From Cereibacter johrii (GTDB lineage: Bacteria > Pseudomonadota > Alphaproteobacteria > Rhodobacterales > Rhodobacteraceae), in NCBI RefSeq assembly GCF_001720585.1, contig NZ_MABH01000248.1, forward strand, positions 1 to 64,000: DNA of 64,000 nt. The letters run 5' to 3'. A model generated the notes under the pieces. The model ran no database searches and was not told the origin of the DNA. It worked only from the letters and a program-made list of their open reading frames with translations. Both the position numbers and the translations under genes were made by a program. Each line of letters starts with the position of its first letter. Position 1 is the first letter of the stretch. Below are positions 40,328 to 49,158 of this stretch, in pieces.

Positions 40328-41641
40328 ATGTCCGACCTCTTCGACCGAGAGCCTGCGCCCCCGCAGCCCGATGCCCCCCGACCGCTGGCCGACCGGCTGC
40401 GGCCGAAGTCGCTGGCCGAGGTGATCGGGCAGGGCAAGGTCCTGTCGCCCGACGGGCCCTTGGGCGCCATGCTGGCCTCGGGCAGCCTGTCGTCGCTGAT
40501 CCTCTGGGGACCGCCGGGCGTGGGCAAGACCACCATCGCCCGGTTGCTCGCGAAGGAGACCGACCTCGCCTTCGTGCAGATCTCGGCGATCTTCACCGGC
40601 GTGCCCGACCTTCGGAAGGTGTTCGAGGCGGCGAAGCTCCGGCGGGCGAACGGGCAGGGGACGCTCCTGTTCGTCGATGAGATCCACCGCTTCAACAAGG
40701 CCCAGCAGGATGGCTTCCTGCCGCACATGGAGGACGGGACCATCCTCCTCGTGGGCGCCACCACCGAGAACCCCTCGTTCGAGCTGAACGCGGCCCTCAT
40801 GTCGCGGGCCCAGGTGATCGTGCTCGAACGGCTGAGCCTCGCCGATCTCGAACGTCTGGCCCAGCGGGCCGAGCACGAGACGGGGCGTGCCCTGCCGCTC
40901 GACGGTCCCGCGCGCGAGGCGCTTCTGGAGATGGCCGACGGCGACGGACGGGCGCTTCTGAACCTCGTCGAGCAGGTGATGGCCTGGAAGGTCAAGGGTC
41001 CGCTCGACCGCGACCAGCTTGCCACACGCCTCATGCGGCGGGCCGCGAAATACGACAAGTCGGGCGAGGAGCATTACAACCTCATCTCGGCCCTGCACAA
41101 ATCCGTGCGCGGATCGGACCCCGATGCCGCGCTCTACTGGTTCGCGCGGATGCTCGAGGGCGGCGAGGATCCCCGCTTCCTCGCCCGGCGCATCACCCGC
41201 ATGGCGGTCGAGGACATCGGCCTTGCCGATCCGCAGGCGCAGGGGATCTGCCTCGAGGCCTGGGCCACCTACGAACGGCTGGGGTCGCCCGAGGGCGAGC
41301 TCGCGCTGGCCGAGGCGCTGGTCTATCTGGCGCTCAGCCCGAAATCGAACGCGATCTACACTGCCTACAAGGCCGCGCGGGCGGCGGCGAAGCAGACCGG
41401 CTCCGAGCCGCCGCCGAAACATATCCTGAATGCGCCGACGAAGATGATGAAGGAGATCGGCTACGGCTCGGGCTACCAGTACGATCACGATGCCGAGGAC
41501 GGCTTCTCGGGCCAGAACTACTTCCCCGAGGGCATGAAGCGCCCGGTCTGGTATCTGCCGCAGGAGCGGGGGTTCGAGCGGGAACTGAAGAAGCGCACCG
41601 ACTATTTCTCCAAGCTCCGCGCCAAGCGGCAGGGCGGTTGA
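40328..41641 (+). CDS. rarA: Replication-associated recombination protein RarA (MgsA)
   Basis: RarA is an AAA+ ATPase of the clamp-loader type that acts at stalled replication forks. It has 437 residues. The N-terminal segment PLADRLRPKSLAEVIGQ is the family start. Walker A GPPGVGKT is at 61-68, the Walker B motif is LLFVDEIHRFNKAQQDGFLP, and the sensor stretch LVGATTENPSFELNAAL is present. The C-terminal oligomerisation domain contains HYNLISALHKSVRGSDPDAALYW in parts. It follows the protease gene and precedes crcB by 31 bases. Confidence 0.93.
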   Translation: MSDLFDREPAPPQPDAPRPLADRLRPKSLAEVIGQGKVLSPDGPLGAMLASGSLSSLILWGPPGVGKTTIARLLAKETDLAFVQISAIFTGVPDLRKVFEAAKLRRANGQGTLLFVDEIHRFNKAQQDGFLPHMEDGTILLVGATTENPSFELNAALMSRAQVIVLERLSLADLERLAQRAEHETGRALPLDGPAREALLEMADGDGRALLNLVEQVMAWKVKGPLDRDQLATRLMRRAAKYDKSGEEHYNLISALHKSVRGSDPDAALYWFARMLEGGEDPRFLARRITRMAVEDIGLADPQAQGICLEAWATYERLGSPEGELALAEALVYLALSPKSNAIYTAYKAARAAAKQTGSEPPPKHILNAPTKMMKEIGYGSGYQYDHDAEDGFSGQNYFPEGMKRPVWYLPQERGFERELKKRTDYFSKLRAKRQGG

Positions 41642-41672
41642 CATTGACCCTTGCGGGGAACAGAGAAGCGCG

Positions 41673-42047
41673 ATGATCAGCTCTCTCTTACAGGTGGCGC
41701 TTGGCGGCGCCCTCGGCGCCTCGGCGCGCTATCTGACCAATGTCGGCAGTATGCGCCTCTTCGGTCCGTCCTTCCCGGTCGGGACCATGGTCGTCAACGT
41801 GGCGGGCTCGTTCCTGATGGGCGTGCTGGTGGTGGTGCTGGCCCACAAGGGCGACCGCTACGCGCCGCTTCTCATGACGGGAATGCTGGGCGGCTTCACG
41901 ACCTTTTCGGCCTTTTCGCTGGATGCGGTCACGCTCTACGAGCGCGGGCAGGCGGGGCTTGCCGCGGCCTATGTGGGGCTTTCGGTGGGGCTGTCGCTCG
42001 TGGGGCTGATGGCCGGCATGGCGGCGGTTCGGGGATGGATGGCATGA
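41673..42047 (+). CDS. crcB: Fluoride ion channel CrcB (Fluc)
   Basis: CrcB/Fluc is a small dimeric inner-membrane channel that lets fluoride out. It has 124 residues with four helices. GGALGASARYLTN near the N terminus, GTMVVNVAGSFLMGVL and GMLGGFTTFSAFSLDAV are the family motifs, including the Asn and Phe residues of the ion pore. Its stop overlaps the next start by four bases (ATGA). The 31-base space upstream is too short for a fluoride riboswitch. Confidence 0.93.
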   Translation: MISSLLQVALGGALGASARYLTNVGSMRLFGPSFPVGTMVVNVAGSFLMGVLVVVLAHKGDRYAPLLMTGMLGGFTTFSAFSLDAVTLYERGQAGLAAAYVGLSVGLSLVGLMAGMAAVRGWMA

Positions 42048-43084
42048 GCAGCGTGCAGCTTCTGAAGGTGACGGCAGACGAGGGCGAGCAAAGGCTCGAC
42101 CGCTGGTTCAAGCGCCGCTTCCCGCATGTGACGCAGGGCGCCGTGGAGAAGATGTGCCGCACCGGGCAGGTGCGCGTCGACGGCGCGCGGGCCAAGGCCT
42201 CGGACCGCGTGGCCGAGGGCATGGAGATCCGTGTGCCGCCGCTGCCCGATCCGGATGCGCCGCGGCCGCAGGCGTCGCGGGTCACGAAGTCCGACGAGCA
42301 GATGATCCAGGACTGCGTGATCTACCGCGACAACGACATCATCGTGCTGAACAAGCCCGCGGGCCTGCCCTCGCAGGGAGGCTCGGGGCAGGGCGAGCGG
42401 CATGTCGACGGGCTGACCGAGGCGCTGAAGTTCGGCTACAAGGAGCGGCCCAAGCTGGTGCACCGGCTCGACAAGGACACGTCGGGCGTGCTGGTGCTGG
42501 CGCGCACCGACCGCGTAGCGCGGGCGCTCTCCGAGAGTTTCCGCCACCGCAACACGCGCAAGATCTACTGGGCGCTGGTCGCGGGCGTGCCCAGCCCGAA
42601 ACAGGGCTCGATCAAATATGCGCTGATGAAGGCGCCGGGCCACGGGCGCGGCGGCGAGGGCGAGAAGATGCTCTGCATCCATCCCGCCAAGGTGGGCGAC
42701 TACCCCGAGGCCAAGCGCGCCCAGACCGACTTCTTCACCCTCTGGTTCCTCGGCAACCGCTGCGCCTGGATGGCGCTTTCGCCGATCACGGGGCGCACGC
42801 ACCAGCTGCGCGCCCATATGGCCGAGCTCGGCCATCCGATCGTCGGCGACGGGAAATACGGCGGGTCGGGGCAGGAGAATCTCGGCGACGGCTGGGGGGC
42901 GCAGATCGGCGGTGAGATGAGCCGCAAGCTGCATCTCCATGCCCGCAGCCTCACCATCGAACATCCGATCAAGAAGGAACTCGTGACCTTCACCGCGCCG
43001 CTGCCCGCCCATATGGCCAAGACCTGGAAGCTGCTCGACTGGAAGGAAGGCGACGTGCCCGAAGATCCGTTCGGAGCCTTCTGA
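42044..43084 (+). CDS. RluA-family 23S rRNA pseudouridine synthase (RluC-like)
   Basis: The enzyme isomerises specific uridines in RNA. It has 346 residues from ATG 42044 (MSSVQLLKVTADEGEQRLD); an upstream open frame is only crcB read in another frame. An S4 RNA-binding domain occupies about 14-80 (EQRLDRWFKRRFP then VEKMCRTGQVRVDG). The catalytic domain carries HRLDKDTSGVLVLAR with the catalytic Asp, and GRTHQLRAHMAELGHPIVGD. The length and S4 domain suggest RluC, which acts on 23S rRNA, but RluD cannot be excluded. It overlaps crcB by four bases and the next gene by one. Confidence 0.88.
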   Translation: MSSVQLLKVTADEGEQRLDRWFKRRFPHVTQGAVEKMCRTGQVRVDGARAKASDRVAEGMEIRVPPLPDPDAPRPQASRVTKSDEQMIQDCVIYRDNDIIVLNKPAGLPSQGGSGQGERHVDGLTEALKFGYKERPKLVHRLDKDTSGVLVLARTDRVARALSESFRHRNTRKIYWALVAGVPSPKQGSIKYALMKAPGHGRGGEGEKMLCIHPAKVGDYPEAKRAQTDFFTLWFLGNRCAWMALSPITGRTHQLRAHMAELGHPIVGDGKYGGSGQENLGDGWGAQIGGEMSRKLHLHARSLTIEHPIKKELVTFTAPLPAHMAKTWKLLDWKEGDVPEDPFGAF

Positions 43085-43791
43085 TGGCGGGGTGGGTTGC
43101 GAAACGGTTCTGGAAGGAGGCCGCCGTGGCCGAGGAGCCGGGCGGCTTCGCCGTGCTCCTCGACGGGCGCGGCGTGCGGACGCCGGCCAAGCGGCCGCTG
43201 ATCCTGCCCACCCGTGCGCTGGCCGAGGCGGTCGCGTCCGAATGGCAGGCGCAGGAGGGCCAGGTGCGCCCCGAGACGATGCCCGTCACCCGCTCGGCCA
43301 ATTCGGCGCTCGACAAGGTGGCGCCGCAGTTCGACGAGGTGACGGAGATGCTCGCGGCCTATGGCGGCACCGATCTCCTCTGCTACCGCGCCACGGCCCC
43401 CGAGGCGCTCGTGGCGCGGCAGGCGCAGGCCTGGGACCCGGTCCTCGCCTGGGCGGCCGGGCGGTTCGAGGCCCCGCTCGAGACCACCGCAGGCGTGATG
43501 CATCAGGCCCAGCCCGAGACCAGCCTCACCCGCCTCGCGGACCATGTTCGTGGCTTTTCTCCCTTTCAGGTTGCGGGCTTCCATGATCTCGTGGCCATCT
43601 CGGGATCGCTGATCCTGGGCCTCGGCGTGACCGAGGGACACCTCCTTCCGGAGGAGGCCTGGGAGCTCTCGCGCCTGGACGAGACCTGGCAGATCGAGCA
43701 GTGGGGCGCGGACGAGGAAGCGGCGGAAATCGAGGCGTTCCGGCGCACGGCCTTCCTGCAGGCGGCGCGATTCTACGCATTGTGCGGGTAA
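43084..43791 (+). CDS. ATP12-family F1-ATPase assembly chaperone
   Basis: Atp12 proteins bind the free F1 alpha subunit during ATP synthase assembly; they are known from mitochondria and alphaproteobacteria. The product has 235 residues. GGFAVLLDGRGVRTPAKRPL at the N terminus and PVTRSANSALDKVAPQFDEV are typical. The C-terminal part has FHDLVAISGSLILGLGV and the acidic WELSRLDETWQIEQWG. It begins with ATG overlapping the previous stop by one base, so crcB, the pseudouridine synthase and this gene form one translational unit. Confidence 0.87.
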   Translation: MAGWVAKRFWKEAAVAEEPGGFAVLLDGRGVRTPAKRPLILPTRALAEAVASEWQAQEGQVRPETMPVTRSANSALDKVAPQFDEVTEMLAAYGGTDLLCYRATAPEALVARQAQAWDPVLAWAAGRFEAPLETTAGVMHQAQPETSLTRLADHVRGFSPFQVAGFHDLVAISGSLILGLGVTEGHLLPEEAWELSRLDETWQIEQWGADEEAAEIEAFRRTAFLQAARFYALCG

Positions 43792-43884
43792 CAATCCTCG
43801 GCCACGAACGGGGGATGCGTCGCAAAACCGCCCAATCGATTCGCAATCCCGTGATTTCGCTGCGCAAATGGACGCTTCTGCGGT

Positions 43885-43919
43885 TTGACTTGACGATTGA
43901 AACGGCTTCGGTCGACACT
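43885..43919 (+). promoter_or_regulatory. Possible promoter of the bzt operon
   Basis: Two overlapping -35-like boxes, TTGACT (43885) and TTGACG (43890-43895), lie about 120 bases before bztA. A weak -10 (GACACT, 43914-43919) is 18 bases behind the second. Small CCCC/GGGG and CCGCC/GGCGG hairpins follow before the bztA start. Confidence 0.3.
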
Positions 43920-44017
43920 GGATGCCACTGTGAGGAAGGGTATCCTCCACAAGAGATGTCCCCGCTCACCGGGGATCAAAGAACCGCCTCAGGGGCGGCA
44001 ATCAGGAAGAGGTACGC

Positions 44018-45034
44018 ATGACTAAATCCGTTTTTCTCGGCACGCTGACCGTGGCGGGCCTGGCTGCCGGCCTCGCGTCGGCGGCGACGCTCGACGATGT
44101 GAAGGCGCGTGGCGAGCTGAATTGCGGTGTCTCGACCGGTCTCACCGGTTTCTCGCTGCCCGATGCCAACGGCAACTGGACCGGGTTCGACGTCTCGCTG
44201 TGCCGGGCGGTGGCTGCGGCGGTGCTGGGCGACGGCACCAAGGTGAAGTTCGTGCCGACCACGGGCCAGACCCGTTTCACCGCCCTTGCCTCGGGCGAGG
44301 TTGACATGCTGGCGCGCAACTCCACCTGGACCTTCTCGCGCGACACCGACCTCAAGCTCGATTTCGTCGGCGTGAACTACTACGACGGTCAGGGCTTCAT
44401 GGTGCGCAAGGACCTCGGCGTGACCTCGGCCAAGGAACTCGACGGCGCCACCGTCTGCATCCAGACCGGCACCACGACCGAGCTGAACCTCGCCGACTGG
44501 TTCAAGGTCAACAACCTCAGCTACACGCCCGTCGCGGTCGAGACCAACGCCGAGGGCGAGCAGCAATATGCCGCCGGCGCCTGCGACGCCTATACGACGG
44601 ATGCCTCGGGCCTCGCCGCCACCCGCGCGGCCTTCGCCGACCCGGAAAACCACATCATCCTTCCCGAGATCATCTCTAAAGAGCCGCTCGGGCCGGCCGT
44701 GCGCCACGGCGACAACGAATGGGCCGACATCGTCCGCTCGACGCTGAACGCGCTGATCGCGGCCGAGGAATATGGCGTGACCTCCGCCAACATGGAGGAG
44801 CTGGCCGCCAACTCGCCGAACCCCGAGATCCAGCGTCTCCTGGGCGTGCAGGGCGACCTGGGCAAGATGATCCGCCTCGACAACGACTGGGCCAAGCGCG
44901 CCATCGCCGTGGGCGGCAACTATGGCGAGATCTTCGCCGCCACCATCGGCGAGGCCACTCCGATCGGCCTCGCGCGCGGGCTGAACGCGCAATGGACCCA
45001 AGGCGGGCTGCTCTACGCCCCGCCGTTCCGCTGA
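44018..45034 (+). CDS. bztA: Acidic amino acid/amide ABC transporter, periplasmic binding protein
   Basis: This is the solute-binding protein of a BztABCD/Aap-type system for glutamate, glutamine, aspartate and asparagine. It has 338 residues with a signal peptide cleaved near ASA-AT (residue 23). LDDVKARGELNCGVSTGLTGF and GFDVSLCRAVAAAVLGD begin the family-3 binding fold. The mid region has DMLARNSTWTFSRDTDLKLDF and CIQTGTTTELNLADWF, in parts. A strong hairpin after the stop codon probably protects this message so that more of this protein than of the permeases is made. Confidence 0.92.
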   Translation: MTKSVFLGTLTVAGLAAGLASAATLDDVKARGELNCGVSTGLTGFSLPDANGNWTGFDVSLCRAVAAAVLGDGTKVKFVPTTGQTRFTALASGEVDMLARNSTWTFSRDTDLKLDFVGVNYYDGQGFMVRKDLGVTSAKELDGATVCIQTGTTTELNLADWFKVNNLSYTPVAVETNAEGEQQYAAGACDAYTTDASGLAATRAAFADPENHIILPEIISKEPLGPAVRHGDNEWADIVRSTLNALIAAEEYGVTSANMEELAANSPNPEIQRLLGVQGDLGKMIRLDNDWAKRAIAVGGNYGEIFAATIGEATPIGLARGLNAQWTQGGLLYAPPFR

Positions 45035-45042
45035 TGTGACGA

Positions 45043-45067
45043 GGGGCGCCCGGGCATCGGGCGCCCC
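45043..45067 (+). other. Intergenic hairpin between bztA and bztB
   Basis: A perfect 10-bp stem GGGGCGCCCG (45043-45052) / CGGGCGCCCC (45058-45067) with loop GGCAT is followed only by TTC. It is a likely mRNA-stabilising or partial-termination element, as commonly found after binding-protein genes. Confidence 0.6.
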
Positions 45068-45181
45068 TTCAACAATCTCCCGCCGCAAGAGCGGGGCAAC
45101 AACGATCGGACTGCGAGGGGCGCAACGACGCCATCCTGCCGGAACACCGGCCCCGCGATCCGTTCAATGGGGAAACACTGC

Positions 45182-46444
45182 ATGGCCAACGTCGCGGATG
45201 CGCCGAAGGACTCCTTTCGGCTCAGCATGTTGCTATACGATACGCGCTATCGTTCTCTCACCATCCAGGTCTTCGTCTTCTTCCTGTTCATGGCCGGCGC
45301 CGCCTGGCTCGTGGACAATACGATGCGCAACCTCGAGGCGCTGGGGAAGGACTTCGACTTCGGCTTTCTCTGGAACCGCGCCGGCTACGACATCAGCCAG
45401 CGGCTGGTCGAATATACCAACGACAGCACCCATGGCCGGGCCATGCTGGTGGGGCTGCTCAACACGCTGCTGATCGCGCTGCTGGGCTGCATGGCTGCCA
45501 CCGTGATCGGCGTCCTCGTGGGCGTGCTGCGGCTGTCGCGGAACTGGATCGTCGGGCGGCTGATGACCGTCTATGTCGAGGTCTTCCGCAACGTGCCGCT
45601 GCTCCTCTGGATCCTCCTGATCTATGCGGTCTTCAGCGAGGCCACCCCCGCGCCGAACGCCTTCCGGCCGAACCCCGAGACGGGGATCGCGGACCGCTCG
45701 ATGTTCCTCGACGCGATCGCGGTGACGAACCGCTACACCGCCCTGCCGAACCCGGTCTTCAGCCGCGAGCTGGGCTGGCTCGATCTCGGCCTCTTCTACG
45801 TCAACATGGATGTGCTGGCGGTGATCGGGGCCGTCATCGCAGGCTGGTTCATCAACCGGGCCGTCAAGGCGCGCGCCACCCGCATCCAGGAGGCCACGGG
45901 CGAGCGCCCGGCGACCTGGTGGTCGTCGCTGCTCCTGCTCGCAGGCCTGCCGGTGGCGGTGCTGCTGGCGCTCGGCTTCCATCTCGAGTTCCCCGAGCTC
46001 CGCGGCTTCAACTTCGTGGGCGGCCTGAACGTCTCGAACTCCTTCATGGCGCTGTGGCTGGCGCTTTCGCTCTATACCGGCGCCTTCATCGCCGAGATCG
46101 TGCGCGCGGGCATCCTCGCCATCTCGCGCGGCCAGTCCGAGGCGGCCTTCGCGCTCGGCCTGCGGCCGGGGCGGACGATGAACCTCGTGATCCTGCCGCA
46201 GGCGCTCCGGGTCATCATCCCGCCGCTCATCTCGCAATATCTGAACCTGACGAAGAACTCCTCGCTGGCCATCGCCGTGGGCTATCTCGACCTCCGCGGC
46301 ACGCTGGGCGGCATCACGCTGAACCAGACCGGGCGCGAGCTCGAATGCGTGCTTCTGATGATGCTGATCTATCTCGCCATCAGCCTCGTCATCTCGGCGG
46401 TGATGAACGTCTACAACTCGGCCGTGAAGCTGAAGGAGCGCTGA
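45182..46444 (+). CDS. bztB: Acidic amino acid ABC transporter, permease 1
   Basis: This is the first inner-membrane permease of the Bzt system. It has 420 residues from ATG 45182, chosen because GGGGA lies eight bases upstream (an in-frame ATG at 45167 has none). Long length, about eight hydrophobic segments and an extra periplasmic region after the second helix are typical of the Bzt/Aap permeases, in contrast to the usual 220-residue type. The EAA-like coupling motif reads EAAFALGLRPGRTMNLVILPQ near the end. It is one base upstream of bztC. Confidence 0.9.
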   Translation: MANVADAPKDSFRLSMLLYDTRYRSLTIQVFVFFLFMAGAAWLVDNTMRNLEALGKDFDFGFLWNRAGYDISQRLVEYTNDSTHGRAMLVGLLNTLLIALLGCMAATVIGVLVGVLRLSRNWIVGRLMTVYVEVFRNVPLLLWILLIYAVFSEATPAPNAFRPNPETGIADRSMFLDAIAVTNRYTALPNPVFSRELGWLDLGLFYVNMDVLAVIGAVIAGWFINRAVKARATRIQEATGERPATWWSSLLLLAGLPVAVLLALGFHLEFPELRGFNFVGGLNVSNSFMALWLALSLYTGAFIAEIVRAGILAISRGQSEAAFALGLRPGRTMNLVILPQALRVIIPPLISQYLNLTKNSSLAIAVGYLDLRGTLGGITLNQTGRELECVLLMMLIYLAISLVISAVMNVYNSAVKLKER

Positions 46445-46445
46445 G

Positions 46446-47774
46446 ATGAGCGATACCCACGCCCAGACCGTGCCCTTCGTCCGCGAGACCATGCTGCCGC
46501 CGGTGGCCCCGCCCGCCAACGAGGCGGGCGTCGTCCGCTGGCTGCGCCAGAACCTGTTCTCGGGGCCGCTGAACATCGCGCTGACGGTGCTCGGCCTCGT
46601 CGCCATCTATTATGTCCTCGAGGGCATCGTGCCCTGGCTCATGCGGTCGGTCTGGACGGCGGACACGCTCGCCCAGTGCCGCCAGATCATCGCCGAGCGC
46701 TGGGGCGAGGGGGCCACCGGCGCCTGCTGGGCGGTGATCCGGGAACGCTGGCCGCAGTTCCTCTACGGCTTCTACCCGAACCACCTCTACTGGCGGCCGA
46801 CGCTGACCTTCGTGCTGCTCTTCGTGGCGCTGGCGCCGATCCTGTTCGGGCAGGTGCCCCGACAGCTCCTGTGGTTCAGCCTTGCCTATCCGTTCCTCGC
46901 CTTCTGGCTCCTCTGGGGCGGCTCGATCTTCCTGCCGCTCGTGGCTGCGGCGGGCTTCCTGTTCGGCTGGCTGGCCTATGGCCTCGCCGCCCGGTTCGGC
47001 ACCATCCCGGCGGTGGCGGCGGCGGCGCTGGTCCCCGTGCTCTGGTGGCTGTTCCTCGCGGGCGACGTGTCGGACGATCTGGCCCGGCTGACCGGCCGCA
47101 GCTTCCCGCTCTGGCTCGAGGAGGTGCGCTCGGACAAGTTCGGCGGCTTCGTCCTCGCCGTCACCATCGGCGTCTCGGGCATCGCCCTCTCGTTGCCGCT
47201 GGGCATCGTCCTCGCGCTCGGGCGGCGGTCGGACATGTTCCTCATCAAGGCGCTGTCGGTCTCGTTCATCGAGTTCATCCGCGGCGTGCCGCTCATCACG
47301 CTGCTCTTCACCGCCTCGCTCCTGCTGAACTACTTCCTGCCGCCGGGCACCACCTTCGACATCATCCTGCGGGTCATCATCATGGTGACGCTGTTTGCCG
47401 CGGCCTATATCGCCGAGGTGATCCGGGGCGGGCTCGCCGCCCTGCCGCGCGGGCAATACGAGGCGGCCGACGCGCTCGGGCTCGACTACTGGAAGGCGCA
47501 GCGGCTCATCATCCTGCCGCAGGCGCTGAAGATCTCGATCCCCGGCATCGTCTCGACCTTCATCGGCATGTTCAAGGACACGACGCTCGTCGTCTTCGTG
47601 GGCCTGCTCGATCCGCTGAAGGGCATCACCGACGCCGTGCGCGCCTCGACCGACTGGAAGGGCATCTACTGGGAGCCCTACATCTTCGTGGGCCTCATCT
47701 TCTTCGCCTTCAACTTCGCCATGTCGCGCTATTCGATGCATCTCGAGCGCCGGCTGAAGACCGACCATCGCTAA
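46446..47774 (+). CDS. bztC: Acidic amino acid ABC transporter, permease 2
   Basis: This is the second permease of the Bzt system. It has 442 residues and an array of extra helices at the N terminus (VLGLVAIYYVLEGIV, FVLLFVALAPILFGQVPRQL) before the conserved permease domain (about 230-440). The coupling segment is AADALGLDYWKAQRLIILPQ. ATG 46446 follows GGAGCG after the bztB stop codon and is followed by bztD 12 bases after the end. Long N-terminal extensions are typical of the second Bzt/AapM permease. Confidence 0.9.
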   Translation: MSDTHAQTVPFVRETMLPPVAPPANEAGVVRWLRQNLFSGPLNIALTVLGLVAIYYVLEGIVPWLMRSVWTADTLAQCRQIIAERWGEGATGACWAVIRERWPQFLYGFYPNHLYWRPTLTFVLLFVALAPILFGQVPRQLLWFSLAYPFLAFWLLWGGSIFLPLVAAAGFLFGWLAYGLAARFGTIPAVAAAALVPVLWWLFLAGDVSDDLARLTGRSFPLWLEEVRSDKFGGFVLAVTIGVSGIALSLPLGIVLALGRRSDMFLIKALSVSFIEFIRGVPLITLLFTASLLLNYFLPPGTTFDIILRVIIMVTLFAAAYIAEVIRGGLAALPRGQYEAADALGLDYWKAQRLIILPQALKISIPGIVSTFIGMFKDTTLVVFVGLLDPLKGITDAVRASTDWKGIYWEPYIFVGLIFFAFNFAMSRYSMHLERRLKTDHR

Positions 47775-47786
47775 GGAACCGAACCC

Positions 47787-48575
47787 ATGTCCGAAGCCAT
47801 CGAACGCGCCATCGACCGCAGCCACATGCAGGTGAGCGACGAGGTCGCCATCCAGATCAGCCAGATGAACAAGTGGTACGGCAGCTTCCACGTCCTGCGC
47901 GACGTGAACATGACCGTCCACAAGGGCGAGCGGATCGTGATCTGCGGCCCCTCCGGCTCGGGGAAATCCACCCTGATCCGCTGCATCAACCGCCTCGAAG
48001 AGCACCAGTCCGGCCAGATCGTCGTGGACGGGATCGAGCTCACCTCGGACCTCAAGAACATCGACAAGGTGCGCTCCGAGGTCGGGATGGTGTTCCAGCA
48101 CTTCAACCTGTTCCCGCATCTGACGATCCTGGAAAACTGCACCCTCGCGCCGATCTGGGTCCGCAAGACCCCGAAGAAGGAGGCCGAGGAGGTGGCGATG
48201 CACTACCTCAAGAAGGTCAAGATCCCCGAGCAGGCGCACAAATATCCGGGCCAGCTCTCGGGCGGGCAGCAGCAGCGGGTGGCCATCGCCCGCTCGCTCT
48301 GCATGAAGCCGCGCATCATGCTCTTCGACGAGCCGACCTCGGCGCTCGACCCCGAGATGATCAAGGAGGTGCTCGACACGATGATCGAGCTGGCGGAAGA
48401 GGGGATGACCATGCTCTGCGTGACCCACGAGATGGGCTTCGCGCAGGCGGTGGCGAACCGGGTGATCTTCATGGACCAGGGTCAGATCGTCGAGCAGAAC
48501 GAGCCGGGCGAGTTCTTCCGCAATCCGAAGTCGGAACGCACCAAGCTCTTCCTCAGCCAGATCCTCGGGCACTGA
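47787..48575 (+). CDS. bztD: Acidic amino acid ABC transporter, ATP-binding protein
   Basis: This is the ATPase of the Bzt system. It has 262 residues. Walker [10 protein letters not shown], the Q-loop in [14 protein letters not shown], the signature [15 protein letters not shown], Walker [16 protein letters not shown] and the switch His in VTHEMGF are all present. The first 20 or so residues precede the usual start and may be a short extension. It ends the operon at a strong terminator. Confidence 0.94.
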   Translation: MSEAIERAIDRSHMQVSDEVAIQISQMNKWYGSFHVLRDVNMTVHKGERIVICGPSGSGKSTLIRCINRLEEHQSGQIVVDGIELTSDLKNIDKVRSEVGMVFQHFNLFPHLTILENCTLAPIWVRKTPKKEAEEVAMHYLKKVKIPEQAHKYPGQLSGGQQQRVAIARSLCMKPRIMLFDEPTSALDPEMIKEVLDTMIELAEEGMTMLCVTHEMGFAQAVANRVIFMDQGQIVEQNEPGEFFRNPKSERTKLFLSQILGH

Positions 48576-48600
48576 GCCGGAGGCTTCTGCCGAATTGATG

Positions 48601-48629
48601 GGCGCCATCCGCAGGGGTGGCGCCTTTTT
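48601..48629 (+). terminator. Intrinsic terminator of the bzt operon
   Basis: GGCGCCATCC (48601-48610) pairs with GGGTGGCGCC (48615-48624), including one U-G pair, around loop GCAG, then TTTTTC follows. Confidence 0.88.
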
Positions 48630-48789
48630 CGTGCCTTTGCCCCATTTTCAGGCAAGCCCCGGCCGACAGGCCGCGCCGCGCCTGCGACGGCGCGAGCGGT
48701 CTTGCGCGCGCCCGAGGTTGCTATCGTTCCGCTGAAACAAGCCGCGCCCGCCCGCGAGGAGGGACGGGCGTCCAGAAAGGGACAAGCAC

Positions 48790-49158
48790 ATGGCCAACAT
48801 CACCTTCACCTCGCCGATCATGCACGGGCCCAAGACGGTCTATGCCGTGGCGGGCGACACCAAGACCATCCTCGCCGTCGCCGAGGAGCACCGGATCCCG
48901 ATCCCGTTCGACTGCAAGGACGGCAACTGCGCCTCCTGCCTCATCGAAGTGACCTACGAGGAACCCTCGCTGCGCAAGGGCATCACGCTCACCGAGAAGG
49001 AGAAGGCCAAGCTGCGCGAACTGGGCAAGATCACCGCGCAGGAGATCCAGGATGCGGAGGTGCTCGACCTTCCGCCGCGCTACCGGCTGGCCTGCCAGTT
49101 CATCGCGCGCGACGAGAATGTGACGGTGGCCTTCTCCGGCGAACCCGGCGGCGCCTGA
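48790..49158 (+). CDS. Plant-type [2Fe-2S] ferredoxin with a long inter-cysteine insert
   Basis: This small electron carrier has 122 residues. The iron-sulphur ligands are Cys42, Cys47 and Cys50 (DCKDGNCASC) and Cys102 (RLACQF). The first three have the standard Cx4CxxC spacing, but 51 residues separate Cys50 from Cys102, about 20 more than in plant ferredoxin. The added part is helical and charged (LTEKEKAKLRELGKITAQEI). No reductase or oxygenase partner is beside it; flanking genes are the bzt operon and a creatinase. The redox partner is unknown. Confidence 0.88.
   Translation: MANITFTSPIMHGPKTVYAVAGDTKTILAVAEEHRIPIPFDCKDGNCASCLIEVTYEEPSLRKGITLTEKEKAKLRELGKITAQEIQDAEVLDLPPRYRLACQFIARDENVTVAFSGEPGGA

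Noticed and set aside
41642-41672. Fluoride riboswitch before crcB
   Set aside because: Only 31 bases separate rarA and crcB, too short for the fluoride aptamer, and no crcB-motif sequence was seen.
44018-48575. Sigma54 promoter (GG-N10-GC) for the nitrogen-related bzt operon
   Set aside because: No TGGCAC-N5-TTGC-type sequence was found upstream of bztA. Only weak sigma70-like boxes are present.
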